The notes beneath the pieces are model-generated. The model searched no databases. It worked only from the letters and a program-made list of their open reading frames with translations, and was not told the origin of the DNA. DNA of 64,000 bases, taken from Anagrus nilaparvatae. Taxonomy: Eukaryota > Arthropoda > Insecta > Hymenoptera > Mymaridae. Of the stretch, positions 13,520-25,443 are shown in pieces (position 1 is the stretch's first letter; each line of letters starts with the position of its first letter). The DNA is taken from NCBI GenBank assembly GCA_022575985.1, contig JAKSXM010000014.1, positions 29,326,001 to 29,390,000 on the forward strand, written 5' to 3'. Position numbers and translations under genes: made by a program.

Positions 13520-14000
13520 CCTACGTTACATTAAACCACGGGGTCCAAGGGGGCACAGCCCCCCCCCCATAAGAGTCTGGGAGCTCCCACAGTAAAAAAC
13601 TAGCCACTCCAATAACTCCCTAATGGAATACTCGCGCCTATCTCTATGGTAAACTAGACTGAAGAGGTCAAGGGGGGCGCGACTTCCCTGTTAGGGCAAA
13701 GCCTCCACGGTAAAAAAAGGGTTACTACACTTACCCCCTAATAGTTTAGTCGTACCTACCCCTACGGTGAGGCAGACCAAAGGGAGTTGAGGGGGGCATT
13801 AAGCAGTACTCCGTGGTGGGCAATCCCCCGCAATAAGGAACCGAAATTCTACTCACAGAGGAATATTTAAGGCGGCAATATTTAGGGGGGGGGGCAATAT
13901 CCTGGGAAGTAAATGTTCGAGGGGTAATTTTCTAGGCAGAAATTATCTCAGTGGGGCATTTTTCCAAAGGTTTATTGTTAGGAGGCATAGAGTCGCCATT
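13520..14000. repeat. GC-rich tandem repeat island, ~120 bp period
   Basis: About two and a half related units run from 13530 to 13810. Each has a G run, a C run, CACAGTAAAAAA or CACGGTAAAAAA, a CCCTAAT-type segment, CTATGGTAAACTAGAC or CTACGGTGAGGCAGAC, and GAGGTCAAGGGG or GAGTTGAGGGG. Hairpins such as GGGGGCACAGCCCCC occur. The following piece (13860-14000) contains CATTTTTCCAAAGG, which recurs at about 23410. It contrasts sharply with the surrounding A+T-rich DNA and is probably part of an unidentified transposon. Confidence 0.55.
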
Positions 14001-14602
14001 TTTATGCCAATTCTGTGAAAAATGTCTTACGAATATTTACTATCATGATAGTAAATTTTTTGCTTTACAAAATAAAAACTAAATAAAACCCAAAATAACC
14101 TCAGGTCTAATGTATAAACACGTATATTTATAGATAATATTTTTGATATTGAGTTTATTTTTAATTTAATGTTCGTTTCAATTATCGAATAAAAAGTTGA
14201 TTTTTACTTTTATAAAGTTTTTATAAATCTATATTGTTTTTTTACGTTACAGTTAAAAAGATTAAAAATAAATTAATTATATTTTATTATAAATAAATTT
14301 TGTTAATATATAGATTTTATAAATATTTTATAATAATAATATTCAATTTTGCAGGCAGATAATATCTTAACGCCATCCTAAACCCCTATGCTTTTAACAT
14401 TAGGTTGGTAAGGCAGAGTTCATTTTGAAAAACGTCGCCAATCCATTTCTAATAACATTTATGGCTTCATATTGATTCATTCACTAGAAAAAATCATTCT
14501 TTATAGCCTAAAATATTTTTTTTGTTTTTTCAACAGCTTAAAAAAGAAAGCCGGCGTTTAAGAAATTTTTACCGACCCATTTGGGTTTAGGATAGCCTTA
14601 AG

Positions 14603-15350
14603 ATGGTTATGGGAATAAATTACAATACTCTAGATTATATATGGAAGCTTCAAGCTGGAATCAGAAGTATAGCACACTATACAAGAGAAAGAGCAATTGC
14701 CTATATAGCTAGTATATTGAACATGGAAGAAAATATATGGCCGAAAATCTGCCTAAGAGAAGAGATCAGGGCATTGAAAAATGGAGAACCTTCTAGGTGG
14801 TGAACTGATTTAAAGAGTGTATGGGAAGAAGCGGGGAAGGGAGAATTACAGCAGTTGCTTAACGGAGGGGTGAAAGGAAAAGTCTTCAGATGAAAAAAGC
14901 GTGAAGCTCTTGATATTCTAAAAGAGCAGGATATACAACGGGACTTCAGCATGGTTGATAAATCAAGATACTGGGAAAGCTACAAGGATTATAAAAGTAG
15001 CTATGAAAGAGAGCAAATATTGGAAAGAAGAAAACATTAGGAGTAACTGGAGGGAACAGTAGGCTAGAGTTAGATGTGGGAACAAAGAGTGAAGAAAAGA
15101 ATTTACTCAAAGAAGCTGTAGAGTATGTAAAGTAGAAGAAGAATCATTTGAGCATATTTGGGTCTGCGAAGAAATCAAAGGGAAAATTAAGGATAATATT
15201 TTAAAGGAATTGGTTGAATGGAAAAAATAAAACAGTAGACAGGGTGGGGACTGGTGAGAAACTATAAAGGGAGTTTTACAGGGCAAGCCAATTAAGAAAA
15301 TTTACAACTACGCTAGCGAAATGGAAAAATTTGCTAGGGATGGGAATTAA
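14603..15350 (+). pseudogene. Decayed LINE ORF2 C-terminus (non-LTR retrotransposon)
   Basis: The first 66 codons after 14603 are open (MGINYNTLDYIWKLQAGI..., then EENIWPKICLREEIRALKNG). The frame then continues through in-frame stops and shifts. Recognisable further on are SRYWESYKDYKSSYEREQ, NIRSNWREQ, a stop, ARVRCGNKE, and near 15113-15175 CRVCKVEEESFEHIWVCEE, a Cys-Cys-His-Cys knuckle. It ends KFARDGN and a stop at 15348-15350. This is the tail downstream of the reverse transcriptase in non-LTR elements widespread in Hymenoptera. The RT domain is absent, as expected of a 5'-truncated or decayed copy, and the stops show it is dead. Assignment to a named clade would need a search. Confidence 0.72.
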
Positions 15351-18300
15351 AAAAACCAAATTATGGTATCAAATAATTATATATATAGAAATAAATTTAG
15401 CGTATTAAGTATTATAAGTCAAAACTGTAAATTCAAATTTCGTATTAATTCTATATATATAATTTTGTAAAAAACTGTAAAAGTTGCACAATAAAATATT
15501 CTACCATTAAATTTTGCATTCAAGAAAAAAATAAATTTTAAACTAAATACATAAAATATTATAATATAAGGTACTTAAAAAGCAGAAAATCTTCTTAAAA
15601 AAAAAATAGTAAATATGTATAAAAAAGCTTTTGATGAGGTTTTAATCAATATTAAATTATTCTATGAAAATTAAAAATGATTTAGTTGATATATACTATA
15701 AAAAAAAAATTTACTTAAGCTTTATAAAATACTTTATAAGTCCAAGAAGCGTCAAAAATTATATAAAAAGATGGGCCTGCTTTGCAAATTTTGTTAATAG
15801 TTTTAGTCAGCAATGTCACGAGGGTTATAAAACGACTCTTAATTATCCTATTATATATAATAAAAAAAAGCTCCTTTAATAGACTTTTTCTCTTGAGAAA
15901 TTTTGTTGACGCATACTTTAAAATTATATATTCTGCATATATGGAGCTTTCTAAAAAAAGTTTGATTTTTAAATAAAAATTTTACAAGATTGTTTCAGAT
16001 ATAATTCAAGAATGAGTTATAACGCGTTGAAGAAACCTTTTATATACATAAATTATATAACATAATATTTGACATATTTATTTTAATTTATTTATTGATA
16101 CTTCTTTTCACAACTTGTTTTTGTATAATAATTAGACGACTATAGTTTCAGGGATAAATTCCTATCATCAGGATTTGAATTTGACTGAAACAACTTTATC
16201 TTGAGTATCAAATTATTTACAAAATTTGAAAAAACCAGACAAAAATTAAAGAAATTTATTAAAGAAAACTCTATATATACCAACCCTTTTTGAATAAAAA
16301 TGTCATTTTCCCACAATTTTTCTCCTTAGTTCTCGTTAAAAATGATATAATTTTTAAGCAAGTAAATTGACAGTAAATTTTTAACACTAATTTATATGTA
16401 ATTTTAAGATAGACTTCAATTATACTTTTTTTCTTCTTACTTATGAATTCATTAAGCTTGTCTATATATACATATTTTTTTAACGTATTAATAAGTTAAA
16501 AGCTTGTCTTCAGGTAAAATTACTTAATGGAAAAGATTAAAAAAAAACGTTAATGAGTTTTTTAATAACAAAATACTTTTTATAAAAATAATTAGCTTCT
16601 TTAAAAAATTAATAATATTATTATTTTATAAAATAAAAATTTTTATAATTTAGACTTTAGACTATATATTATGTTATTAGTCAATAATAATTAATACTTG
16701 TTAACAAAGTTTTTGATTAAGTGAACTCATTGAATCCATTTTATTTTGTTTTCAATCAAAATTTTGACTTTGGATCTGTGATTCGTAAAACCAATAAAAA
16801 TATTTTTGAAAATTCTTAAGGAAATGTCCATTGGTACTGGAGAAATCATCTGGATTTGTCTAAATATGCACAATATCCTATTAGTTAATTAAAAAATTTT
16901 TATCGGATTTCCGATTACTAGGAGATTTGTACCATTTACTAAAAGATTGAGATTCCCATAATGAAATAATTTATGGACTCCCAAGTATTGAGAAGAACAT
17001 GAAAATAACATTGTTTCTTATTGGAATCTAAAACTTGCATTTATTGACAATATTTATAGGTGATTAATTTATATGATTTTAGCAGATTTTAGGAATTTTA
17101 TTTTATTGGTAATAGTTGAACTCACAAGAGAATGCATCTATACTTTTAATAAACGAAGGTTATCAAAGGTGTTTTTTCAACATATTAAAGTCACCCATTA
17201 CTATAGATTGTAATTTGGACTCAGGGCCAAATCATCCATAAGGCGCTCTAGGCGCCAGTTTTTACTCAACTTAATTTTGGGTCAATTTATTGAAATAGGC
17301 TTACTGGAGTAAGTTTAACTAACTAAACTAAATTTTCAAAATAAATACCAGGATAATATATATATTACCTATTACCAGGATTAATATCTTCCCGAAATAT
17401 ACTAAGATAAAAAAATACTAATTTATAAAAAACTCGATAATCTTTTTAAAGGAGACAAATTAGTTCGTCAAAAAAGCCTACTTTTAGCTTATTCAAATTA
17501 ATAAAAAATGTCCAAATTATCAGTGGCTTCTCGATAACATATGTGTTGGAGTTTCCTACTTCTCGCTTGAGAAAATTTATAATAATAATATATATATCTA
17601 TACCTCGGCCTAAACTAAATTACCACCTACTAGATATTTAATTTTCTATTAATTATTATCTATTTTGTCTCGCAAAGTGAATCTCCAAGTACTGAAAATA
17701 TTTTAATAAATTTAGCATAAATTTTTTCCTATAATTTGTTTGAATAAAAAAAGATACTTTATTAAAAATTTTAAAAATGAAATTTTTAATTAATTCTAAA
17801 ATATACAAATATACATAAAACATAATTGGTATATAAACTTGCGGGGGTGAACAGAACTAAATAGTGATTGAAGCGTGTAACCATTAATTTAACGAGGCAA
17901 TGATCCGTATTCCAATCAAAACCGCCGTCGCTTTTATTATAATATAATAAATATCATATATACTTCATTTTTAATTATATAAATTTCAAAGATTATGATT
18001 TTATATTCCTGTCAAAGTTTAAATACCTTCATTATAGAAATTTAAAACACATATTGTATATCTAGAGTAATAATTAATAAAATTTTTATATTGTTTTTTA
18101 ATAAGAAAATATTATTTATTGTTTAATAAATTTAACATAAAATATAGTTTAATTTATAGATATAAGGTAAATTTATTACTTGAAATGTATAAACTTCAGT
18201 TATTGATAGTAAATGTGCATTGAAGTGTTAAAATTCATGAATAAAATTAAAAAAATTTTTTTGTATAATTTATGAATACAATTAAAATATATGAGAAAAA

Positions 18301-18410
18301 TTTTAAATATTGTGAGATTGCTAATGTGAAAAATTATTCGATAACAATAATTCTTGACTTTTTTAACTTTATTCATAAAACAGGTAACCGGACTAATGCC
18401 CAATTCTAAG
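15351..18410. other. A+T-rich stretch without identifiable genes
   Basis: The open frames at 15664-15879 and 15782-15976 overlap each other and are low-complexity. A short palindromic GGCGCTCTAGGCGCC occurs near 17241, beside AAGTTTAACTAACTAAACT. The segment at 17842-17935 (rich in CG, e.g. ACCGCCGTCGC) is less A+T-rich than its surroundings and could be regulatory, but no gene is supported. Confidence 0.4.
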
Positions 18411-19599
18411 TAGTCCAGGTGAATCTGTGAAAAAAAGGCCAAACCTCTACATAATTATGAAAATGGAAAAATTGAGTGAAAACCGATTGCATTGTATTCA
18501 GGAGTATATTAGAAATAAAGTCTTGGAAAGGAGAATATGTGGAAATGAAGAGGGGGGATTTTCACCCCATTTCCCCCACAAGTACAAGATCATTTAAGAA
18601 ATAACTTTTTTTTAATTTCAAGGAGTGCATATAGGTTTCTTGGGTCACGGAACTCAAAAATGATGTCAGAAATGATATTGGATGCATTGCGGGGGGTGAA
18701 TTCGCCCATTTTTCACCCCTTTTACCCCAAAAATATCTAATTTTTATAAAAATGTTAATTTTTAATTTTTAAATGTCTCTATAGGTTTTTTGGGTCAGGG
18801 AATTCAGAAATGATGTCAGAAATGATATTGGATGCATTGCGGGGGGTGAATTTGCCCATTTTTCACCCCTTTTACCCCAAAAATATCTAATTTTTATAAA
18901 AAGGTTTATTTTTTATTTTTAAATGTCTCTATGGGTTTTTTGGGTCAGGGAATTCAGAAATGATGTCAGAAATGATATTGGATGCATTGGGGAGATGAAT
19001 TTGCCCATTTTTCACCCCATTTACCCCAAAAATATCTAATTTTTATAAAAATGTTAATTTTTAATTTTTAAATGTCTCTATAGGTTTTTTGGGTCAGGGA
19101 ATTCAGAAATGATGTCAGAAATGATATTGGATGCATTGCGGGGGGTGAATTTGCCCATTTTTCACCCCTTTTACCCCAAAAATATCTAATTTTTATAAAA
19201 AGGTTTATTTTTTATTTTTAAATGTCTCTATGGGTTTTTTTGGTCAGGGAATTCAGAAATGATGTCAGAAATGATAATTTATGCATTTCTGGGGGTTAAT
19301 TGGCCATTTTTACCTCTTTTTATTCCAGAAATGCAATCTTAAAAAAATTTATAACCGGTTTGTGTAACTACACAACCAACGAGCATGGAACATGTTCATT
19401 TATAACATTGATAATAAAGTATCTATTGTGTTCATAATATAAATATTTATATGCAATTATTTATATTTAGATTTTTATTATAGAAATCATGCTGCTTAGA
19501 CATTAAAATGAACCAAATTAATTAAATTTTCAAATTATTATAGTTTTTTAAATAATATGAATTTATTTTTTATTAATTTTTACAATGAATTCTTAAAAA

Positions 19600-20024
19600 T
19601 TCTGCACCAATGGTCCCTAGGTACTTCTGCACCAATACTTCCTAGGTACTTCTGCACCAAAGGTCTTTAGAGACTTCTGCACCAATGCTCCCTAGGTAAT
19701 TTTGCACCAAAGGTTCCTAGGTACTTCTGCACCAAAGGTCTTTAGGGACTTCTGCACCAATAGTCCCTAGGTACTTCTGCACCAAAGGTCTTTAGGGACT
19801 TCTGCACCAATAGTCCCTAGGTACTTCTGCACCAAAGGTCTTTAGGGACTTCTGCACTAATGCTCCCTAGGTACTTCTGCACCAAAGGTTCCTAGGTACT
19901 TCTGCACCAAAGGTCTTTAGGGACTTCTGCACCAAAGGTCTTTAGGGACTTCTGCACCAATAGTCCCTAGGTACTTCTGCACCAAAGGTCCCTAGGTACT
20001 TCTGCACCAAAAGTCCCTGAATCG
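19600..20024. repeat. Minisatellite, 17 units of 25 bp
   Basis: Seventeen uninterrupted 25 bp units begin TTCTGCACCAA and continue with variants such as AGGTCTTTAGGGAC or TAGTCCCTAGGTAC. Two main variants partly alternate, suggesting a 50 bp higher-order unit. The array is followed by ATTCTAAGTCC and a C-rich tract near 20076-20090. A 17 bp inverted pair (CATGGAACATGTTCATT near 19385 and its complement near 20152) brackets the array and its flanks, so this may be a second element nested in the foldback. Confidence 0.9.
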
Positions 20025-20162
20025 AAAATATTCTAAGTCCATTTCACCCCTCCCCTAAAAGCGTCAATTTTTGACCCCCCCCCCCCCCCTAAAAGCGTCA
20101 TTTTGTCACCCACCCCTGCCGAGCCGGACTTTTTCAAATACCCCATCCAATGAACATGTTCC

Positions 20163-20462
20163 ATGTTAAAAAAACATTATTACATTACAACATTACACAA
20201 TGTGATAATTTGTGCATGCCAAAAAGGCTGTGGATTCAATTGCTCATGCCGGAAAAGTGGCCTACAATGCACACTTGCCTGCGTAAATTGTTGTGGCAGT
20301 ACGTGTACAAACTGTCCAACAGTAGGGATCGCGGAAGCTAACGAAACGGCTGCAGAAGTAGAAGAAGACGAAGATAATACAGAGTATGAAGCAATTGCTC
20401 AAGTAATGGAAGATTTGCAAAGCTTCGAAGATAGAGAAGAAACTTCTGACGATGAATTTTAA
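20163..20462 (+). CDS. CXC cysteine-rich domain protein fragment carried by the foldback element
   Basis: A 99-codon frame encodes 11 cysteines in a tight block near residues 18-53 (CACQKGCGFNCSCRKSGLQC, then CTLACVNCCGSTCTNC if read on), followed by a strongly acidic tail (EVEEDEDN, SFEDREETSDDEF) and a stop. Similar CxC...CxCRKxxLxC blocks end uncharacterised transposon-linked proteins in insect genomes and resemble Tesmin/TSO1 CXC zinc-binding domains; this is from memory. The first dozen codons are low-complexity, so the true frame probably begins by splicing or upstream. The codon use is far less A+T-biased than the flanks, which supports real coding ancestry. No other part of the protein is seen, so it is probably a remnant C-terminus. 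Confidence 0.6.
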   Translation: MLKKHYYITTLHNVIICACQKGCGFNCSCRKSGLQCTLACVNCCGSTCTNCPTVGIAEANETAAEVEEDEDNTEYEAIAQVMEDLQSFEDREETSDDEF

Positions 20463-21839
20463 ATTTATTTTTAACTTTATGTACATATAATGTGTATGAA
20501 TCTAATGTTAAATAAGCAAAAAGTTATTAAAATAATGTTTTTTACATAACTAAAGGAACAATTTCAGTAAGAAAATCAAACATTTTTAAATTATCAAAAT
20601 CATTAAAGAAAAAAATCTATTTTTTTAATGTTATATTTTCTTCTGGAATTTATGATTTTTTAAAAAATAAAAAAAAACCTCATACTCACCTTATTTATGA
20701 TTATTAAATTACGAAGTTCAATAAGAAATAAAAAAGCATAGTTGACTGTAAATAGCATTCGTGACATAATTTTAGAATTTCGTGACCCGAAAAACCTATA
20801 GAGACATTTAAAAAATAAAAATAGACGTTTTTATAAAATTTAAATATTTTTGGGGTAAAAGGGGTGAAAAATGGTCAAATTCACCTCCCGCAATGCATCC
20901 AATATCATTTCTGACATCATTTTTGAATTCCCTGACCCAAAAAAACCCATAAAGACATTTAAAAATGAAAAATAAACGTTTTTATAAAAATTAGATATTT
21001 TTGGGGTAAAAGAGGTGAAAAATGGGCAAATTCATCCACCGCAATGCATCCAATATTATTTCTGACATCATTTTTGATTTCCCTGACCCAAAAAAACCCA
21101 TAAAGACATTTAAAAATGAAAAATAAACGTTTTTATAAGAATTACATATTTTTGGGGTAAAAGAGGTGAAAAATGGGCAAATTCACCCCCAGCAATGCAT
21201 CCAATATCATTTCTGACATCATTTCTGAATTCCCTGACCCAAAAAACCTATAGAGACATTTAAAAATTAAAAATTAACATTTTTATAAAAATTAGATATT
21301 TTTGGGGTAAATGGGGTGAAAAATGGGCAAATTCATCTCCCCAATGCATCCAATATCATTTCTAACATCATTTTTGAGTTCCGTGACCCAAAAAACCTAT
21401 ATGCACTCCTTGAAATTAAAAAAAAGTTATTTCTTAAATGATCTTGTACTTGTGGGGGAAATGGGGTGAAAATCCCCCTTTTTCATTTCCACATATTCTC
21501 CTTTCCGGGACTTTGTTTCTAAGATACTCCTGAATTTAATGCAATCGGTTTTCACTCGATGTATCCATTTTCATTATTACGTAGAGGTGGTTTCACGGAT
21601 ATACCTTGACTAAAGACTGAAATACCACTAAACATACTAACATAATAGAAGTGTGCACCCCATGTAAAAAACTTGGTCAGTAGTATGCACAAATTGTATA
21701 CATCATTGTATAAAAAAACTAATAACAGTTTAATTCTAGCTGAGGGCTAGGTATAATGCAAATGTTATGCAACGTTACAATTCAATTTTCTAATTTTATA
21801 ATTTGTAATTATCACCTTACTATAGATGTTAAAATTCTA

Positions 21840-21935
21840 AACCCCAACTATTTTGATTCCCTAAACGCGTAGTGTTCTAAGTTCTTAAATCAAAATTATT
21901 CTAAGTCCCTAAGCCCGGGTTTAAAAGTCCCTAGA
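21840..21935 (+). repeat. Dispersed ATTCTAAGTCCCTAA repeat
   Basis: GTGTTCTAAGTTCTTAAATC followed by AATTATTCTAAGTCCCTAAG matches the sequence just after the minisatellite (about 20022-20042) and the segment at 45650-45680. The three sites appear to share one repeat family. Confidence 0.5.
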
Positions 21936-24439
21936 TGGATGCTTTTTTTTAGGTTTATTTAGGAAAATCTGCAGTTGAAATCGAGTTTTTTTTTTCAGCC
22001 AATTATTTTCGTTTTCTAATTAATCACTTACTTCTATATATCTATTTCTTTATTTTTTTTTCCTTCAATTAATGCAGATTGTGTACAAAAATCTAAATTG
22101 TATAGAATCATTTTTGTATACAATTATTTTGTGTACAATTATGTATACAATTTGTAAATATTCCTGATCAAGTTTTTACATACAATGATTAAATATTTTA
22201 ATAATTCTCAAATTATAATTAATAATTTATGTTTAAAATTATTTATCAAAAAGATTAGGTATATAACACAAATGAAATCTTAGATCATAATTAATAATTT
22301 ATGTTTACGATTATCTATCAAAATGAAACAAGTGTATCATCTACTTATAATGTTACCAAGTCATTTCACTTGCGAGAGAAATTTATAATAGTTCTTTTTA
22401 AAAATAAATTTTTTTTAATTACCATAAGAATCCAGATCTTGTGGATTTTTATTCAGAAAGATTGATAGTACATATCACAGATATTTTATGATTTTTTATT
22501 ACCAGTACTAAAAGCTCAAAGTAATTTAACTGATAATTAATAATTTTAAATTTAAATATATTTTTAAAAATGTTAAAATTAATTAAAATGAATTTTAGAG
22601 TAATAATATAAGTAAAGAGAAAAAAAATGCATTAATTAAAAAATTCTTATTATATTATAATTTAAAGTTCTTCATAAAATTTTTTCAAGTTTTTATTATC
22701 CCTTCCATTATTAATGTATGAAAAAGTAAGTTCACTTTAGTTTTAAAAAAATATATATATATATGTATATAAAGCATTATTCTTTTTGGTATATATATAA
22801 GACTTTTTTGTAAAACATGCATTCTTTACTTTTAATAAAAAAGTACATGACCTTTTCATTTTAATTTATACTTTTACATATACTTTAGGAGATAAAAATA
22901 AAGAAAGAAGTTTTTTTTTTAAAGCTTTTTCTTTAAAATACTGTGTGCAAATGTTAGTTTAAACAAATAAAATGTATATATAACAAATGTTGTTCCTTTT
23001 TTTTTTATTCTTCTTACCTTTTATATATATCATTTTACATCATATATATGTGACAATTCATTACTAAAACTTGACTCTCACGTCTTTTCTTATATCTTTA
23101 GGGACTTTACCAGGGTAACCGAATGGATCAGTGACGACGTTTTATATGTTGAAAGCACACGTTTTGTTAAAGATATGTTGGTAAATCTATAGGGAGAACT
23201 TTTCTTTATTTTTAAATTTAAAAAAAAGTAATAAGGGATGAAATTACATGGAAAAAAATAGAAATGTGTCAAATTTTTTATTAATCGAATTATAAAGTAA
23301 TAAGTGGGTTGATTCAGGTAATTTTTTTCAATATTTTTATTGAAAAATGTCAGAGTTATTGAATATTGAGACCAAAATTTTCTCTGGGAGAGGCGATTGT
23401 ATAGGGGGAACATTTTTCCAAAGGGGAAATTGTTGGGAGAGGCACAGGGACGCTTTTCTTTTTCTGTTTATTCTTGCGATAATTTTCTTATTTTGACACT
23501 ATAAAAAATTTAAAAATTGGTAACATCTAGCTGAGGAAAAACTTACGAAAATATTTAAATTTAAAAACTTAACTTTTTTTATACCAATTTAACCAAAAAT
23601 GAGAGCTTAAAAAAATTTTTTTTTATTAAAAAATTCAGAAGCAGCGCGAATTAATGACATTTGAGTTAAACGAAATGAAAAAAAAATATGTATAAACTTT
23701 TTTTTAAAGAAACTACGTGGATCAGACCATATACTTTTTTAATGTTAAACTTAAGTACCTACCATAATGTTAAACCTTTTTTTTGTCTTTAAAAGCTTTA
23801 ATTGAGTTTTTCTTTATTTTAAGACTATATTATTATAAGCTACTTAACTTTATTTTTCCATTACAGCATTAGGGACCTATTAATTATTTAATTAAAAAAA
23901 ATAAATTAATTATTAATATTAAGAGGATAAAAAAAATTAAATAAAGAAAAAAACAGAATTTTTGCCTTCGAGGAATAGAAAAATACGTAGGGTCCTTACA
24001 GATTACTTAGAATTTCGGGTTTTAAGGAGGAAGAAGAATAAATTTTTAAATTTAAATATTAATTATATGCTAGTTAGAAAATAGATAATTTTATTTATAG
24101 ATTATTTAACAAAAAAGTAGGTCTTTATATATTTGGATATAAATAATCAGAACAAGAACCAATAAAAATAGAGATAAAATATATAGTAATTTAGTTAAAT
24201 AAACAAAGATAAAAATAAAAAAGAAATTTAAGATTAATTAGATAAAATATTGAAGATAACATACTTTTATGAAATAAAAAAAATTTCATAAAAATTTGTT
24301 ACGTTTATTTAAGGCTCAAGGGAAAAAATATGCTTTTTACTTTTTTATGGTATCTGAAATTATACATTTGTATTTTAGGTCAAGTTTATTATGAAATAAA
24401 GTAAACACTTTGACTAAGCTTGCTATAGTGTCTTATAGT
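21936..24439. other. A+T-rich stretch with one repeat fragment
   Basis: Near 23395-23450, GGGGGAACATTTTTCCAAAGGG followed by TTGTTGGGAGAGGCA (read with a few bases between) resembles 13945-13995, so it is a shared transposon fragment. The 107-codon minus frame at 23090-23413 is low in complexity, spans that fragment and has no recognisable domain. No gene is supported. Confidence 0.4.
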
Positions 24440-24684
24440 CAGAGATGGGCAAATATGATAGATATAGAGTTCTTTTCCATATCCATATTCCATATTTTTT
24501 CTTATATGAAATCCATATCATATTAATATGAAGTCCAGATATGATTATTTTTTTCCATATTAATATGAGTGCCATAATATTTATTTGGAAAAAAATTCAT
24601 CATATATGGATTTCATATATGAAAAAATATGGAATATGGATATGGAAAAAAATCCATATTTTTTGTCATCTTTGCCCAACTCTG
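24440..24684. mobile_element. hAT-type MITE, 245 bp
   Basis: Ends are CAGAGATGGGCAAATATGA and, reverse-complemented from the right, CAGAGTTGGGCAAAGATGA. The body is an inverted repeat of ATATGGA and ATATCCAT motifs. Flanks CTTATAGT and CTTATAAC agree at six of eight positions, as expected for an aged 8 bp hAT duplication. It is non-coding. Confidence 0.78.
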
Positions 24685-25443
24685 CTTATAACAGTAAAAA
24701 TATAACATTTCCCATTGACTAATATATAATTATAAAATTTCTCCAAATTTAAGAGAGTTTAATTTATTTTACATTCGCAGGACCTTCAAATTTGACATTA
24801 GCAGCTCCAAAAATTTAAATAATAGGCTAAATATCGTTAACATTTATATTATAAATTAAAAATTTTCAATAGTACATACGGTCCTATGATATTTAAAATT
24901 CTATTAAACTGGATTTTTATACATAACTAAAATTAAAATATTAGATTCTGTTAATTTGCTCTTAACTATATGACTTTACATAGGCCCCATTTACACGAGG
25001 GCCAAGTCTGGCTAAGTCAAGTCAGTGGGGTCATAATTTAGCGGGGTCTGGGGTGAGTTAATTAATGAGCCATATTCTAAGCCAGTGAGAAAACTATGAT
25101 TAAATTTTTTAAATACTGTACTTAAAATTTTTTTCACGTTGGTGTCTAAAGTTTTTTGCCCATTGTGCTTAGAATGTTTTTTGAATCAACGATGCCTAGA
25201 TAGTAAGCATTTAAACGTATTTTTTTATATTTTCGTAAAGTATGAGTAAATTTAAAGTTACGTCAAATTATATTATATCTGTAAATTTTTATCAGAAACT
25301 ACTATACGTAATTTAAAGCAATTTTTATTAAACTTCCTTGTGTTTCTGACAAATAAAATTATTTTTTTTAAAAGTTATTTACAGCAAAAATTAAATTTTA
25401 CCATTTTTACAGATTCATATCTACAAGAAAATTGAAAATAATC
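24685..25443. other. Short intergenic stretch with a transposon-like end
   Basis: Near 24983-25075 there is a richer segment beginning GGCCCCATTTACACGAGGGC, which looks like a transposon terminus, but no partner end was found. Otherwise the stretch is A+T-rich and featureless. Confidence 0.35.

Larger units (their letters stand above)
18411..21612. mobile_element. 3.2 kb foldback element with tandem-repeat arms
   Basis: The left arm (18411 to about 19345) and right arm (about 20745 to 21612) are inverted copies. Outermost ends are TAGTCCAGGTGAATC on the left and, reverse-complemented, TAGTCAAGGTATATC on the right. Within each arm a ~150 bp unit repeats about five times. In the left arm GGGTCA or TGGTCA falls at 18642, 18792, 18942, 19091 and 19241; in the right arm GACCC falls at about 20784, 20934, 21085, 21236 and 21385. 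AAG flanks both ends, a possible but weak duplication. Between the arms lie a minisatellite and a CXC-domain frame. The architecture resembles Foldback or Galileo-type elements; the transposase superfamily is not shown by the sequence. Confidence 0.8.

Noticed and set aside
23090..23413. 107-codon minus-strand frame
   Set aside because: Rich in Phe, Tyr, Asn and Lys as expected by chance in this DNA, and overlaps a repeat fragment.
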